Shown piece after piece: positions 48,185 through 56,864 of a stretch of DNA of 64,000 nucleotides. The notes under the pieces were generated by a model that worked only from the letters and a program-made list of their open reading frames with translations, was not told the DNA's origin and made no database searches. The position numbers were made by a program, and so were the translations under genes. The DNA is from Mycobacterium sp. DL440 (GTDB lineage Bacteria; Actinomycetota; Actinomycetes; Mycobacteriales; Mycobacteriaceae): assembly GCF_011745145.1 (NCBI RefSeq), contig NZ_CP050191.1, positions 5,596,473-5,660,472 on the forward strand, in the 5' to 3' direction. The stretch's first letter is position 1; each line of letters opens with the position of its first letter.

Positions 48185-50184
48185 AAGTTCGAGTGGGCGG
48201 CGTCCTCAGCGCAGGATGAACGTCGACAGTCCTCAGGGATGACCAGCACCGGTGTCGTGGCGTGCGCGACGACGGCGCCGGCCACGCTGCCTTCGAGGTG
48301 CCCCAACAGACCGTTGCGCCGGTGCGGGCCGACCACGATGAGGCTTGCGTTGTGGTCGTGAGCGGCGTCGACGATGCCCTTCCAGATGGGTGCTGCCTCC
48401 ACGGCCACGCTGCGGGCCGAGAAGCCGGCCCGGGTCGCCAGCGATGCTCCGTGGGCAGCCGTCTGCTCGGCGGCCCGGCGTACCTCGGTGGCCCGGTCGG
48501 CGTCGAAATGCGTTGCCTCCACGGGCGTGAACCCGACATCGACGGGCTGCCACACGCACACCACCAAGGCAGCGCGGTCGACGGACAGTTCCGCCGCGGC
48601 CTGTTCGATGGCGGACGCGGCACGTGGTGTTCCGTCGTAGGCGAACAGCACCGGCCCGGCGGAGGCACCGGGCATGCCGTGCTCGGATGGCACCGCAGTC
48701 GGGGTCCGGTCGGGTGGCGCGGCCGGTGCGGTCAGGCCCGGACGCAGCCGCGCGAGCAGCGGTGGTGAGTACCAGGCCGGGGATTCGCCGTCGAGGAACC
48801 GGTCGAGGTCGGGCCGCTGAGGTCGGGCCCCGCTGAGTGCGTAGACGGCCACCCCGAAGATCGCACCGCCGACCGATAGTCCGAATCCGATCCACAAGGC
48901 GTCGCCCGTGCCTGCGGTCAGGCCGCCGGCGGCAGTGGCGGCGAAATGGGCGAAGATCGGCGCGACCATGAAGGCGGCAACGGCCCGCAACAACTCGATG
49001 ATGGCGAAAACCCGTTGGAGGCTGTTGGATTGCAGCGAGAAACCTGCGACGAACAGTGCCGGCGCCACCGTGGCACCCAATGCCAGCCCGGTCAGTGACG
49101 ACGCCAGCAGCGCCAGCGGCTGGTTGGCGGGAATGGCGAGCCGGAACACCACGATTCCCGCGGCCAGCAGCGCCATGCCGACCAACGGGAGGTAATGCAT
49201 CGACCGCCTGGTGATGACGGCCCCGAACACCAGGGCCATGATGACGGCGCCGCCGAGTTCGGGCAGGAACAGCAGACCGACCCGCACCGGGCTGTAGGTC
49301 TGCATGAAAACCTCTGCCGTCAGAGCCGTCGCCGCCACCGACGCGGCTGCCGCGAACAGGGCGACGCCGACCCCGGCGACGGGGATCGAACTGGTCAGCA
49401 TCGTGCGGACGGTCAGCAACGGGCGGCGGGCCCTGAACTGGTAGACGATGAGCACCACGATCAGCGCCAGCCCACCGAGCATCGGCACGCTCACGGCCGG
49501 GTCGGTGAAATCGTGGCTGGTGAGTTGCGCGGCGCCGACGAAAGCGGCTGCACAGCCGACCGATGCCAGGCCGATGGCCTTCAGGTCACGCGGTGCGTCG
49601 AGATCGGCCGGCGGGGCGTCTTCGAACGTCAGGGCGGCCATGATCAGGGCTCCGACGGCGATCGCCGCGACGATCCAGAACAGTGGGCGCCACGCGAGGG
49701 CTTCGGCCTGTGCACCGCCGATGAACGGGCCGAGAGCGACGGCTCCGAACACGGCCATGTTCATGATCACTGCGGTGTAGCGCAGCTTGTCCCTGGGGAA
49801 GCCGATGGTCAGCGGTGGAGCCGCGGCGATCAGCAGCATGCTGGTGGCCAGCCCCTGCAGAATGTGGCCGGCGATGAACATCGTCCCGTTCAAGGCTGAT
49901 GCCGCGAGCACCGAGCCGACCACCAGCACCACCGCGTAACCGAGCAGCATCCTGCGCTGCGGCAGGTGTTGGGCGAACTGGACGGCCAGGACCGTACCCA
50001 CGGCATACGCCGCGTTACCCAGGCCGAAGCCCAGGCTCATCGTCTGGGTCGAGATGTGCAGTTGCTCGGAGATGATCGGGAGCAGCGGGTCGACGGCTGC
50101 CGATAACGCCAGGTAGGGGATCAGCGCCAACGTGACCATGGTGGCCACGGCGGGATATCGGCCGGCGAGGGGACCCTGGCGCAT
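48145..50184 (-). CDS. MFS transporter fused to a C-terminal universal stress protein domain
   Basis: A 679-residue fusion. Residues about 10-475 are a 14-TM drug:H+ antiporter-type MFS transporter (PLLPIISEQLHISTQTMSLGFGLGNAAYAVG opens TM1-2, ILQGLATSMLLIAAAPPL follows). A proline-rich linker near 495-525 leads to a UspA-like domain to about 660 (VLFAYDGTPRAASAIEQAA at its start, LIVVGPHRRNGLLGHLEGSVAGAVVAHATTPVLVI at its end). The ATP-loop G-x2-G reads GPHR, so its second Gly is lost, while the later GS is kept. Nucleotide binding is therefore uncertain. The 3' end overlaps ohrR by 40 bp. Transport substrate unknown. Confidence 0.85.
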   Translation of the reverse strand: MRQGPLAGRYPAVATMVTLALIPYLALSAAVDPLLPIISEQLHISTQTMSLGFGLGNAAYAVGTVLAVQFAQHLPQRRMLLGYAVVLVVGSVLAASALNGTMFIAGHILQGLATSMLLIAAAPPLTIGFPRDKLRYTAVIMNMAVFGAVALGPFIGGAQAEALAWRPLFWIVAAIAVGALIMAALTFEDAPPADLDAPRDLKAIGLASVGCAAAFVGAAQLTSHDFTDPAVSVPMLGGLALIVVLIVYQFRARRPLLTVRTMLTSSIPVAGVGVALFAAAASVAATALTAEVFMQTYSPVRVGLLFLPELGGAVIMALVFGAVITRRSMHYLPLVGMALLAAGIVVFRLAIPANQPLALLASSLTGLALGATVAPALFVAGFSLQSNSLQRVFAIIELLRAVAAFMVAPIFAHFAATAAGGLTAGTGDALWIGFGLSVGGAIFGVAVYALSGARPQRPDLDRFLDGESPAWYSPPLLARLRPGLTAPAAPPDRTPTAVPSEHGMPGASAGPVLFAYDGTPRAASAIEQAAAELSVDRAALVVCVWQPVDVGFTPVEATHFDADRATEVRRAAEQTAAHGASLATRAGFSARSVAVEAAPIWKGIVDAAHDHNASLIVVGPHRRNGLLGHLEGSVAGAVVAHATTPVLVIPEDCRRSSCAEDAAHSNFHAVGAGSTGDRA

Positions 50185-50332
50185 CAGCGCCGCCCGGCGA
50201 GGGCTGTTGGCAGTGCCTGGCGCTGCGGCGCCGCGTTCGGACAGTCAACTAACGAGTTCGATTGGCGCACGTGTGCGTGGAACCGGCACTCGCCTTAGTT
50301 CTATTCCCTATGCAAATATTTTGTGACGGGCA

Positions 50333-51358
50333 TTACAGGTCCAGCCGGATCTTGAGGTGATCGCCCGAGCGGGAGAACGCCTTGGCGTAACCATCGGCTG
50401 CCTCGTCCAGCGACATCGTGGTGGTGAAGATCCCGTCGACATCGAGACGGCCGGCCTGCAACAGCGGGATCAGTTCCGGCCAAGTTTGCTGTACCGGCGC
50501 GGTGGTGAAGCGGATGGTCAGGCTGCGCAGCAGGCAGCCCAGGGCGGGCATCGGGTAGGGCTGGAGATCGTGCACGCCGACGATGGACACCGTGCCGCCG
50601 GCGCGGGCGGCGTCGATGGCGTCGTTGATCGAGGCGTCCATGCCGACCGCGTCGATGACGGAGTCGACGCCGAGGCCGCCGGTGGCTTCCCGGATCGCCT
50701 GTGCCGACGGCGGGGCGAAGGTGATGGCTCCCGAGGCTTCCGCCCGGTCGCGCCGGGCCTCCACCGGGTCGACGCCGAAAACCTTTGCCGCACCGAGGGT
50801 GATGGCACTGCGCAGGGCGCACATGCCGACCGCGCCCAGGCCGATCACCGCGACGGAACCGCCGACCGGAATGTCGGCGCGTTTGGCCGCCGCCCAGCCC
50901 GTGGCCAGGTTGTCGGTGAGCAGTAGGGCTTGCTCGGTGCTGATGCCTTCCGGCACCTTCAGGAGCTGGAAGTTCGCAGCCGGGACCGCGAGGAGTTCGG
51001 CCTGGGCGCCGCCGAGCAATCCGGTGCCGAAGATCTGGGGGCCCTGCACGCAGCGGATCGGGTCGTGGGTCGCGCAGCCACTGCAATGCCCGCAGCCGGC
51101 CACCGAGGACACCAGCACCCGGTCGCCGACGGCGCATCCGGTTACCTTCGGGCCGATTTCGACGATTGTGCCGACGGCCTCGTGACCGATCGACACCGGA
51201 TCGACGATCGGGTAGTGGCCCTCCAGGAAGTGCAGGTCCGATCCGCAGATCGAGGCGGCCTCGATCTTGACGACGGCTCCGTCGGGACCGGGCAGGACCG
51301 GGTCCGGCCGGGTTTCGACGCTGACCTTTCCGGAACTGTCGACGACGACCGCGCGCAT
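50333..51358 (-). CDS. Zinc-dependent alcohol dehydrogenase
   Basis: A 341-residue medium-chain Zn alcohol dehydrogenase oxidising an alcohol with NAD(P)+. Catalytic zinc ligands are Cys in AASICGSDLHF near residue 38 and His/Glu in GHEAVG near 59-64. Structural-zinc cysteines appear in CGHCSGCATHDPIRC near 89-103. The Rossmann loop is VIGLGAVG near 170-177. ATG 51358 begins 2 bp after the stop of the monooxygenase gene, so they form an operon. Substrate unknown; a secondary alcohol is likely from the partner enzyme. Confidence 0.88.
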   Translation of the reverse strand: MRAVVVDSSGKVSVETRPDPVLPGPDGAVVKIEAASICGSDLHFLEGHYPIVDPVSIGHEAVGTIVEIGPKVTGCAVGDRVLVSSVAGCGHCSGCATHDPIRCVQGPQIFGTGLLGGAQAELLAVPAANFQLLKVPEGISTEQALLLTDNLATGWAAAKRADIPVGGSVAVIGLGAVGMCALRSAITLGAAKVFGVDPVEARRDRAEASGAITFAPPSAQAIREATGGLGVDSVIDAVGMDASINDAIDAARAGGTVSIVGVHDLQPYPMPALGCLLRSLTIRFTTAPVQQTWPELIPLLQAGRLDVDGIFTTTMSLDEAADGYAKAFSRSGDHLKIRLDL

Positions 51359-51360
51359 GC

Positions 51361-53277
51361 TCACGCCTCCTGCACTGTAAAGTCTGACCAGACGGGTTCG
51401 TTGATGGCGGAACGGTATTCGCTCAACCGCCACGGGCTGACGGTGTGGATCTCACCGTCAGCGTTCTTGAAATACGAGTGCTTGATCGAGGGCTGTGCCC
51501 ACACGGTTTGGCGGATCGCCTCCTGCGAGCGGCGGTGCCATTCCTTCGTCGGTTCGGGCAGTGGCTCCATCGTGCGCAGGCCCTCGGTGAGGAGATGTTC
51601 GAGGCACTGGTTGATGTAGCGCATCTGCAGCTCGGAGTTGAGGATCAGGCTGCCGCCGTGGGCCAGGTGGGTCCCGGGCCCGTAGGTCATGAAGAAGTTC
51701 GGGAATCCCGGCACCGTGATACCCCGGTAGGCGTACGGACGCTGGCCCCAGGCGTCGTGCAGGTCGATGCCGTCGCGCCCGGTGATCTTCATCGGGAACA
51801 GCACGTCGGTGGCACGAAAACCGGTGGCGTACACGATGATATCGGCGTCGTACGTCTCGCCGTCGGTCGTGACGATCCCGGTCGGGGTGATCCGTTCGAT
51901 CGGGGTGCGGATCAGGTCCACGTTGTCGCGTTTGAGGGTGCCCAGCCAGCTGCCGTTGTCCTGCAAGGTGCGCTTGCCGGTGGCCGGATAGTCGGGCAGC
52001 GCCTTGGCCAGCAGTTCGGCGTCGTCGCCGACCTGGGTGGTGATCCAATCGGTGAACATGATGCGGGCGATCGCGTTGATCTCGCTGACCGCGTTGCCTT
52101 GATCGTCGTAGTCGGGGTCCACCCGGGCGGCGTCCAGGCCCTTGTCGGCTCCGGGCCACAGCAGTAGGAATCGGTACCAGCGGCCGTAGTACGGCAGGTG
52201 TTCCATCGCCCATCGCACCCCGTCGGCGACGGACTCGTGATACATCGGGTTGGGGAACATCCACTGCGCGGTGCGCTGGAAGACCGTGAGGTGCGCGACC
52301 TTGTCGGCGATGGCCGGGGCGATCTGGAAGCCACTGGCGCCTGCGCCGATCAGGGCGACCCGCTTGCCGGTGACGTCGACGTCGTGGTCCCACGCCGCGG
52401 AGTGAAAAGCCGGTCCCGCAAAGGTTTCCGCGCCGGGGAAGTCGGGGATCTGGGGCCGGTTGAGTTGGCCGACGGCGGTGATGACGGCGTTGGCTCGCAG
52501 TGTCTCGGTGCCGGCCGCCGAACGTACCGTGACGTTCCACATCTCGCCGTCCCATGCCGCGGAGACGACCTCGGTGTTCCATCGGATGTTCGGTTCGAAG
52601 TCGTGGCGGTCCACCACGTCGCGGAAGTACTGGCGCAGCTCGTGCTGTTCGGCGAAGAAGTGGTCCCAGTGGTTGCTGGGTTCGAAGCTGTAACAGTAGA
52701 AATGGTTGGCCACATCGACGCGGGCGCCGGGATAGCTGTTCTCCCACCAGGTTCCACCCGGGCCGGCGTTCTTCTCGACGATGGTGAAATCGATACCCGC
52801 CTGCTTGAGGCGTACCCCGGCCAGCACGCCGGACTCTCCGCAGCCGATGACGATCACGCTGAAATCGCCAGTGTCCTCCAGTGCTGTGGGCCGGCGCGGG
52901 TCGACACCCTCGAGGTCGAGTTCCTCCAGCATCAGTGGCAGGTTGTCCTCGTCGACCGGCTCGCAGGCGGCCCAGTCCAGCATCTCCCGGATCAGCTCGG
53001 CGGGCAGCGGGTCGGGGACCGGACAGCCGCGGTCGCGGTAGTCGACGATCACCGGCAGTGCGACCTCACGGACCCGCGCCTTGTCCTCCTCGCTCATGAA
53101 GCCCTGCACCTCGTTGAGGAACAGCCCGGCCTGCTTGAACTCGCGGATGTAGCGCGGGTCGCCGGTGACGTGCACCAGCGAGAGCAGCAGCGTCGGGATG
53201 CTGACCTGCTCCAACGCCGCCGCGATGTCGGCATCGGGCGTGGTGAACGGCTGGCCGACATGGAAGCTCCGGGTCAC
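51361..53277 (-). CDS. Baeyer-Villiger-type flavin monooxygenase
   Basis: A 638-residue class B flavoprotein monooxygenase that should insert oxygen next to a ketone using NADPH and O2. FAD loop GCGESG is at residues 145-150. The BVMO fingerprint FAGPAFHSAAWDHD starts at 286, where the last aromatic-Pro/Asp position is Asp. The NADPH loop GAGASG is at 311-316, and ATGF is near 500. An N-terminal extension of ~135 helical residues is typical for the long BVMO subgroup. GTG 53277 is the start. Directly coupled to an alcohol dehydrogenase, suggesting alcohol to ketone to ester breakdown. Confidence 0.9.
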   Translation of the reverse strand: MTRSFHVGQPFTTPDADIAAALEQVSIPTLLLSLVHVTGDPRYIREFKQAGLFLNEVQGFMSEEDKARVREVALPVIVDYRDRGCPVPDPLPAELIREMLDWAACEPVDEDNLPLMLEELDLEGVDPRRPTALEDTGDFSVIVIGCGESGVLAGVRLKQAGIDFTIVEKNAGPGGTWWENSYPGARVDVANHFYCYSFEPSNHWDHFFAEQHELRQYFRDVVDRHDFEPNIRWNTEVVSAAWDGEMWNVTVRSAAGTETLRANAVITAVGQLNRPQIPDFPGAETFAGPAFHSAAWDHDVDVTGKRVALIGAGASGFQIAPAIADKVAHLTVFQRTAQWMFPNPMYHESVADGVRWAMEHLPYYGRWYRFLLLWPGADKGLDAARVDPDYDDQGNAVSEINAIARIMFTDWITTQVGDDAELLAKALPDYPATGKRTLQDNGSWLGTLKRDNVDLIRTPIERITPTGIVTTDGETYDADIIVYATGFRATDVLFPMKITGRDGIDLHDAWGQRPYAYRGITVPGFPNFFMTYGPGTHLAHGGSLILNSELQMRYINQCLEHLLTEGLRTMEPLPEPTKEWHRRSQEAIRQTVWAQPSIKHSYFKNADGEIHTVSPWRLSEYRSAINEPVWSDFTVQEA

Positions 53278-53426
53278 GCGGCGTTACGCTACTGCCCGTA
53301 GCGTTATGTGACAAGGGTCGGTTCTCGCTTATCGCAACCCGTACGACAAATACGCTCTGACTTACTGCTACTGGCCTGAGCCGCCGTTCACGCCCGCGGG
53401 GGTACCACCCATTCGGGTGACACGCC

Positions 53427-54023
53427 CTAGTTGGGTGTCTGTCCTTGAGCTGACGGAGGATTCGCCAAATGTCTTATCGCCGCCAGGGTTTGGTCGATAG
53501 TGTGCGGAAGGTCAGGGTCGCCGTGCTGGTCGAGCCAGCGGGTCACTGCTACCCGGAGCGTGGTCACAGCGATCTCGGCCGCCAGCCGAGCGGTCAGGTC
53601 CTCGATGCCGCGGTCAAGGAAGCCTCGCTCCAGGGTTTGTGCCAGCAGCGAGAACTTGCGCAGCTCGCGCTCGTGTAGAGCCGGTTCGGCGTCGACCGCC
53701 GCCCGTCGGCGCAGCAGGTAGTCGAGGCTGCGGCTCTCGAAGATCTGGGCCGCGGCGTGGGCCAGGTTCTCGGTGATGAATTCCATCGGGCCGACCGACG
53801 GCGGGGCCTCGTCCATGAGGCGGGCTACCTGCTCGGGCACCAGCTCCTCTTGGGCGAATAGCACCTCCCGCTTGTCGGCGAAGTACCGGAAGAATGTTCG
53901 GGTCGTGAGCCCGGCCCGCGCCGTGATCTGCGGCACGGTGGTCTCGCTGAAGCCCTGCTCGAGGAAGAGGTCAAGCGCTGCCTCTTCGAGCCGTTCTCGC
54001 GTGCCCGGCTGCCATCGCCCCAT
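53427..54023 (-). CDS. TetR-family regulator
   Basis: A 198-residue TetR repressor. The N-terminal HTH is at about residues 6-55 (TRERLEEAALDLFLEQGFSETTVPQITARAGLTTRTFFRYFADK in order), followed by a helical ligand-binding part. ATG 54023 was preferred; the longer GTG start at 54047 would sit inside one of the operator palindromes. It is divergent from the saccharopine dehydrogenase-like gene with four phased half-sites between them. It may also control the BVMO/ADH operon that starts 150 bp downstream on the same strand. Confidence 0.88.
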   Translation of the reverse strand: MGRWQPGTRERLEEAALDLFLEQGFSETTVPQITARAGLTTRTFFRYFADKREVLFAQEELVPEQVARLMDEAPPSVGPMEFITENLAHAAAQIFESRSLDYLLRRRAAVDAEPALHERELRKFSLLAQTLERGFLDRGIEDLTARLAAEIAVTTLRVAVTRWLDQHGDPDLPHTIDQTLAAIRHLANPPSAQGQTPN

Positions 54024-54041
54024 GCCGGCAGATTCTAGTGA

Positions 54042-54078
54042 TGACACATCGTGTCAGGATATGTCATAGTGATGACAT
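54042..54078. promoter_or_regulatory. Double palindromic TetR operator
   Basis: Two inverted repeats lie in the 81-bp divergent gap: TGACAC-ATC-GTGTCA at 54042-54056 and ATGTCAT-AGTG-ATGACAT at 54061-54078. Together they give four TGWCA half-sites starting at 54042, 54052, 54062 and 54073, i.e. 10-11 bp apart on one face of the helix. They cover both promoters, as expected for an autoregulated TetR. Confidence 0.75.
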
Positions 54079-54104
54079 GACGTGCCATCGATGTGGAGGC
54101 GACT

Positions 54105-55160
54105 ATGCCGGGTGAGACCTGGGTGCTCGGCGCGACCGGACGGGTCGGCCGGGAGGTGGTTAAGCGTCTGCAACAGGCGGGCGCCGAGGTGGTGGTGGCC
54201 AGCCGCAATCGGGAGCGGCTGATCCACCTGTACCCGGACGTCCGGGCGGTGACCGGCTCGCTCGCGCAGGTGTGCGCGAGGCTGTCCACCGCGGCGCCGG
54301 CCGTCGTGATCAACACGGTGGGCCCGTTCGCGGTCACGGCTCAGCAGGTCGCGCGGGCGTGCCCGCCAGGCACTCACTACCTCGACATCGCCAACGAACT
54401 GGGCGCGTTCGAGCAGCTCCACGGCATGGACGAGGAGGCGGCGGCAACGGGTAGCACGCTGGTATCAGGCGCGGGCTTTGGCGTGCTCGGGACCGAGGCC
54501 ATCCTGCTGCATCTGCTGGCGGGCGAAGAGAAGCCGTCGCGGGTGCGCGTCGACGCCGTCGCGTCGGTCGCAACCGACCCCGGTGCGCTGGGCGAAGCCC
54601 TGGCGGCCACCATCGTAAAGGGATTGCTCGACGGCGGCCGCGAGGTGCGGAAGGGTCGGCTGGTACACACCAGGGCCGGCGGTGCGGCCGTGCGATTGAC
54701 CACCCCCGACGGTGACGTGGTCACCACCGCCTCCCTGGGCGGCGGCGACCTCTTCGCAGCCTGGCAGGCCAGCGGCGCCCCGACGGTGATCGGCGCCTCG
54801 GCTCTCGTCCCGGCCAACCCGGCCCTCCGGGCAGCGCTGCCGGTAATCGGTGGCGTACTGCGTGTGCCCGGCCTGGTCGGGTTCGCTACTCGGACGCTCG
54901 CCCGCGCCACGACAACTACGGCCAAGGATCGCCCGCGCCGCTCGTCCTGGGGCCGCGCCCGCGTCGAATGGTCATCCGGGTGCGTACGTGAGGGCTGGCT
55001 GCGCACCGGCGAGGGGATGACATTCACGGCCAGTGCGGCAACCGAGGTGGCCCAGCGCCTGGCCAAGGGCGAGGGCCGCCCCGGCGCGTTCACCCCGGCC
55101 CGGCTCTTCGGTCCTGAGGTGGCTCTGACCGCTGGCGCCGAGTTCGTGGTGACGGAATGA
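54105..55160 (+). CDS. Saccharopine dehydrogenase-like NAD(P)-binding protein
   Basis: A 351-residue protein with an N-terminal Rossmann fold (TWVLGATGRVGREVVKRLQQAG, residues 4-25) and a saccharopine dehydrogenase-like C-terminal part. Conserved-looking steps are VINTVGPFAVTAQQVARACPPGTHYLDIANE near 70-100 and LVSGAGFGVLGTEAI near 120. The ATG at 54105 follows GGAGGCG. Mycobacterial relatives include trans-acting enoyl reductase-like proteins; here no PKS is adjacent. Its regulation by the divergent TetR is likely. Substrate unknown. Confidence 0.78.
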   Translation: MPGETWVLGATGRVGREVVKRLQQAGAEVVVASRNRERLIHLYPDVRAVTGSLAQVCARLSTAAPAVVINTVGPFAVTAQQVARACPPGTHYLDIANELGAFEQLHGMDEEAAATGSTLVSGAGFGVLGTEAILLHLLAGEEKPSRVRVDAVASVATDPGALGEALAATIVKGLLDGGREVRKGRLVHTRAGGAAVRLTTPDGDVVTTASLGGGDLFAAWQASGAPTVIGASALVPANPALRAALPVIGGVLRVPGLVGFATRTLARATTTTAKDRPRRSSWGRARVEWSSGCVREGWLRTGEGMTFTASAATEVAQRLAKGEGRPGAFTPARLFGPEVALTAGAEFVVTE

Positions 55161-55260
55161 CGAAGAGAAGACGTGAGATAAAGATGTGGGCGTAACGTGC
55201 GAGGCCGCACCCGCGCCTCGGCTCGCAGAACCGGCGAAACCGCCGTGTTTCACTGGGGAG

Positions 55261-55908
55261 ATGGATCCAGAGCGCTCCGAGACAGTCACGGGGCGAACGC
55301 GCGGGCGGGGTGCTCGGCAGGGGCCGACCCGGCGGACGGTGAAGCGAGCGGAGCGGCACGACCGGGTCTACGAAGCCGCCATCGCGCTGTTCGTCGAACG
55401 CGGATTCGAGGCGTCCTCGATGGACGAGATCGCCGACCGGTCGGGGCTGTCGCGCAGCACCGTCTTCACGCACTTCCCCCGCAAGACGCTCTTTCTGGAG
55501 GAGTGGATGCGGCGACGACGGAACGAGGCCCGGAGGTCGGCGCGAACTGACGGGGTGGCGGGTCGGCCACTTCGGGAGGTGCTCGGCGCCTACCTGGACG
55601 CCCTGGCCACCTCGAACTCCGCTGCCCGTGCCGAGATGTGCGCGTTAGTCCCGCCCGCCCTCCTGCACACGACGATGCTGGTCGACCATCCAGTCGGGGT
55701 GGACTTCGCCGCCCTAATCGTGGAAACCGAGGCGGTCCTTCGACCGTCCGTGCGACCGGAACGGGTCGGACGGCTGCTCGCGTCGGGCTACGTCTCCGCG
55801 ATGTCGCAGTGGATCCAGGAGGAGCCCCCAGCGTCAGATCTCGGAGCCGAGCTGCGCGCGTTGCTGGACCTCGTGCTGTCGGGGGCTCAGCCGGACGAAC
55901 TCGAGTAG
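55261..55908 (+). CDS. TetR-family regulator
   Basis: A 215-residue TetR protein with a basic N-terminal tail (GRTRGRGARQGPTRRTVKRAE) and an HTH near residues 35-80 (VYEAAIALFVERGFEASSMDEIADRSGLSRSTVFTHFPRK in order). ATG 55261 follows GGGGAG almost directly; a GTG at 55186 would add 25 unconserved-looking residues. It starts 100 bp after the saccharopine dehydrogenase-like gene and precedes the NmrA-like gene on the same strand. No palindrome was found next to it, so its targets are not evident. Confidence 0.82.
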   Translation: MDPERSETVTGRTRGRGARQGPTRRTVKRAERHDRVYEAAIALFVERGFEASSMDEIADRSGLSRSTVFTHFPRKTLFLEEWMRRRRNEARRSARTDGVAGRPLREVLGAYLDALATSNSAARAEMCALVPPALLHTTMLVDHPVGVDFAALIVETEAVLRPSVRPERVGRLLASGYVSAMSQWIQEEPPASDLGAELRALLDLVLSGAQPDELE

Positions 55909-55984
55909 CGCTCTACCAGGCGTGATGTCGTGAAACCGGACTCAAGTCTTGTTTCGTCACGGATTCACTCGTAGGGTTTCAGAG

Positions 55985-56818
55985 GTGACCACACTCATCA
56001 CCGGCGCGACGGGTGGAATCGGAGCGAGTCTGGTTGGACGATTGGTGTCGGCCGACCATGCCGTGAGGGCAGGCAGTCGCAGTCCCCGCAAAGCGGCAGG
56101 ACTGGGCGCCGAGGTCGTCGAACTGGATCTCGCCGCGCCGGAAACCTTCGAAGAGGCATTGGCGGACGTCGACCGCATCTTCCTCTACGCGGAACCCGCC
56201 GCCATCGAGGACTTCGTCGACTGTGCAGAGCGCGCAGGTGTCCGGCGGGTCGTCCTGCTCTCCTCGGACTCCGCCGAAATGGGCAACGCGGAACACAACT
56301 CGCTGGCGCGACATCACGCCGACGTCGAAACGGCCCTTGCTGCTGCGTCTTTCAGCACTACGGTGCTGCGGCCGGGAACATTCGCCACGATGACGCTCGA
56401 CTGGGCATCCTTCATCCGCGCCGGAGTCCCGGTCGAGCAGCCCTTCTGGGGAGCCTGTCTCGACGTTATTCATCCCGAGGACATCGCCGACGTGGCCGAG
56501 TGCGCGCTGATCGACGACGATCTGGAAGGGCTCGTCCTGCCGATTGGCGGCCCGGAGGTGCTCAGCTTCCATCAGCAACGCGACACTCTGGCAAGCCTGC
56601 TCACGCGAGAACTGGACTGGCGTGAGCCCAGCAGAGAACAAGCCGTGCAACATCTTTCGCGGCACGCTCCGCTACCTCTGGTCGACGCCATCCTCGACTA
56701 TTGGTCGCAGCTGCCGCGCCACCACGACGAGGCGAGGCGACCCGTCGAGCGCATCACCGGACGGCCCGGGCGCACGTTCCGGCAGTGGGCCGGCGAGCGG
56801 CTCGATGCGTTCCGCTGA
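55985..56818 (+). CDS. NmrA-like NAD(P)-dependent reductase
   Basis: A 277-residue atypical short-chain dehydrogenase of the NmrA/HSCARG or azoreductase-like group. The N-terminal cofactor loop ITGATGGIG is at residues 5-13, followed by the NADP-preferring AGSRSPRKAAG. VVLLSSDSAEM near 93 and TTVLRPGTFATMTLDW near 130 complete the fold. I chose GTG 55985, where the Rossmann strand begins. Downstream is the deletion-scarred zone. Such proteins are redox sensors or quinone/azo reductases; the activity here is unknown. Confidence 0.82.
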   Translation: MTTLITGATGGIGASLVGRLVSADHAVRAGSRSPRKAAGLGAEVVELDLAAPETFEEALADVDRIFLYAEPAAIEDFVDCAERAGVRRVVLLSSDSAEMGNAEHNSLARHHADVETALAAASFSTTVLRPGTFATMTLDWASFIRAGVPVEQPFWGACLDVIHPEDIADVAECALIDDDLEGLVLPIGGPEVLSFHQQRDTLASLLTRELDWREPSREQAVQHLSRHAPLPLVDAILDYWSQLPRHHDEARRPVERITGRPGRTFRQWAGERLDAFR

Positions 56819-56864
56819 TCGCCGACGTAGCCTTGAGCTGAGGGCTGATCCGCGCGCTGTGGGA

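Noticed and set aside
48262..49899. Plus-strand open frames (168 and 234 codons)
   Set aside because: They are antisense to the MFS-USP gene and show no domains.
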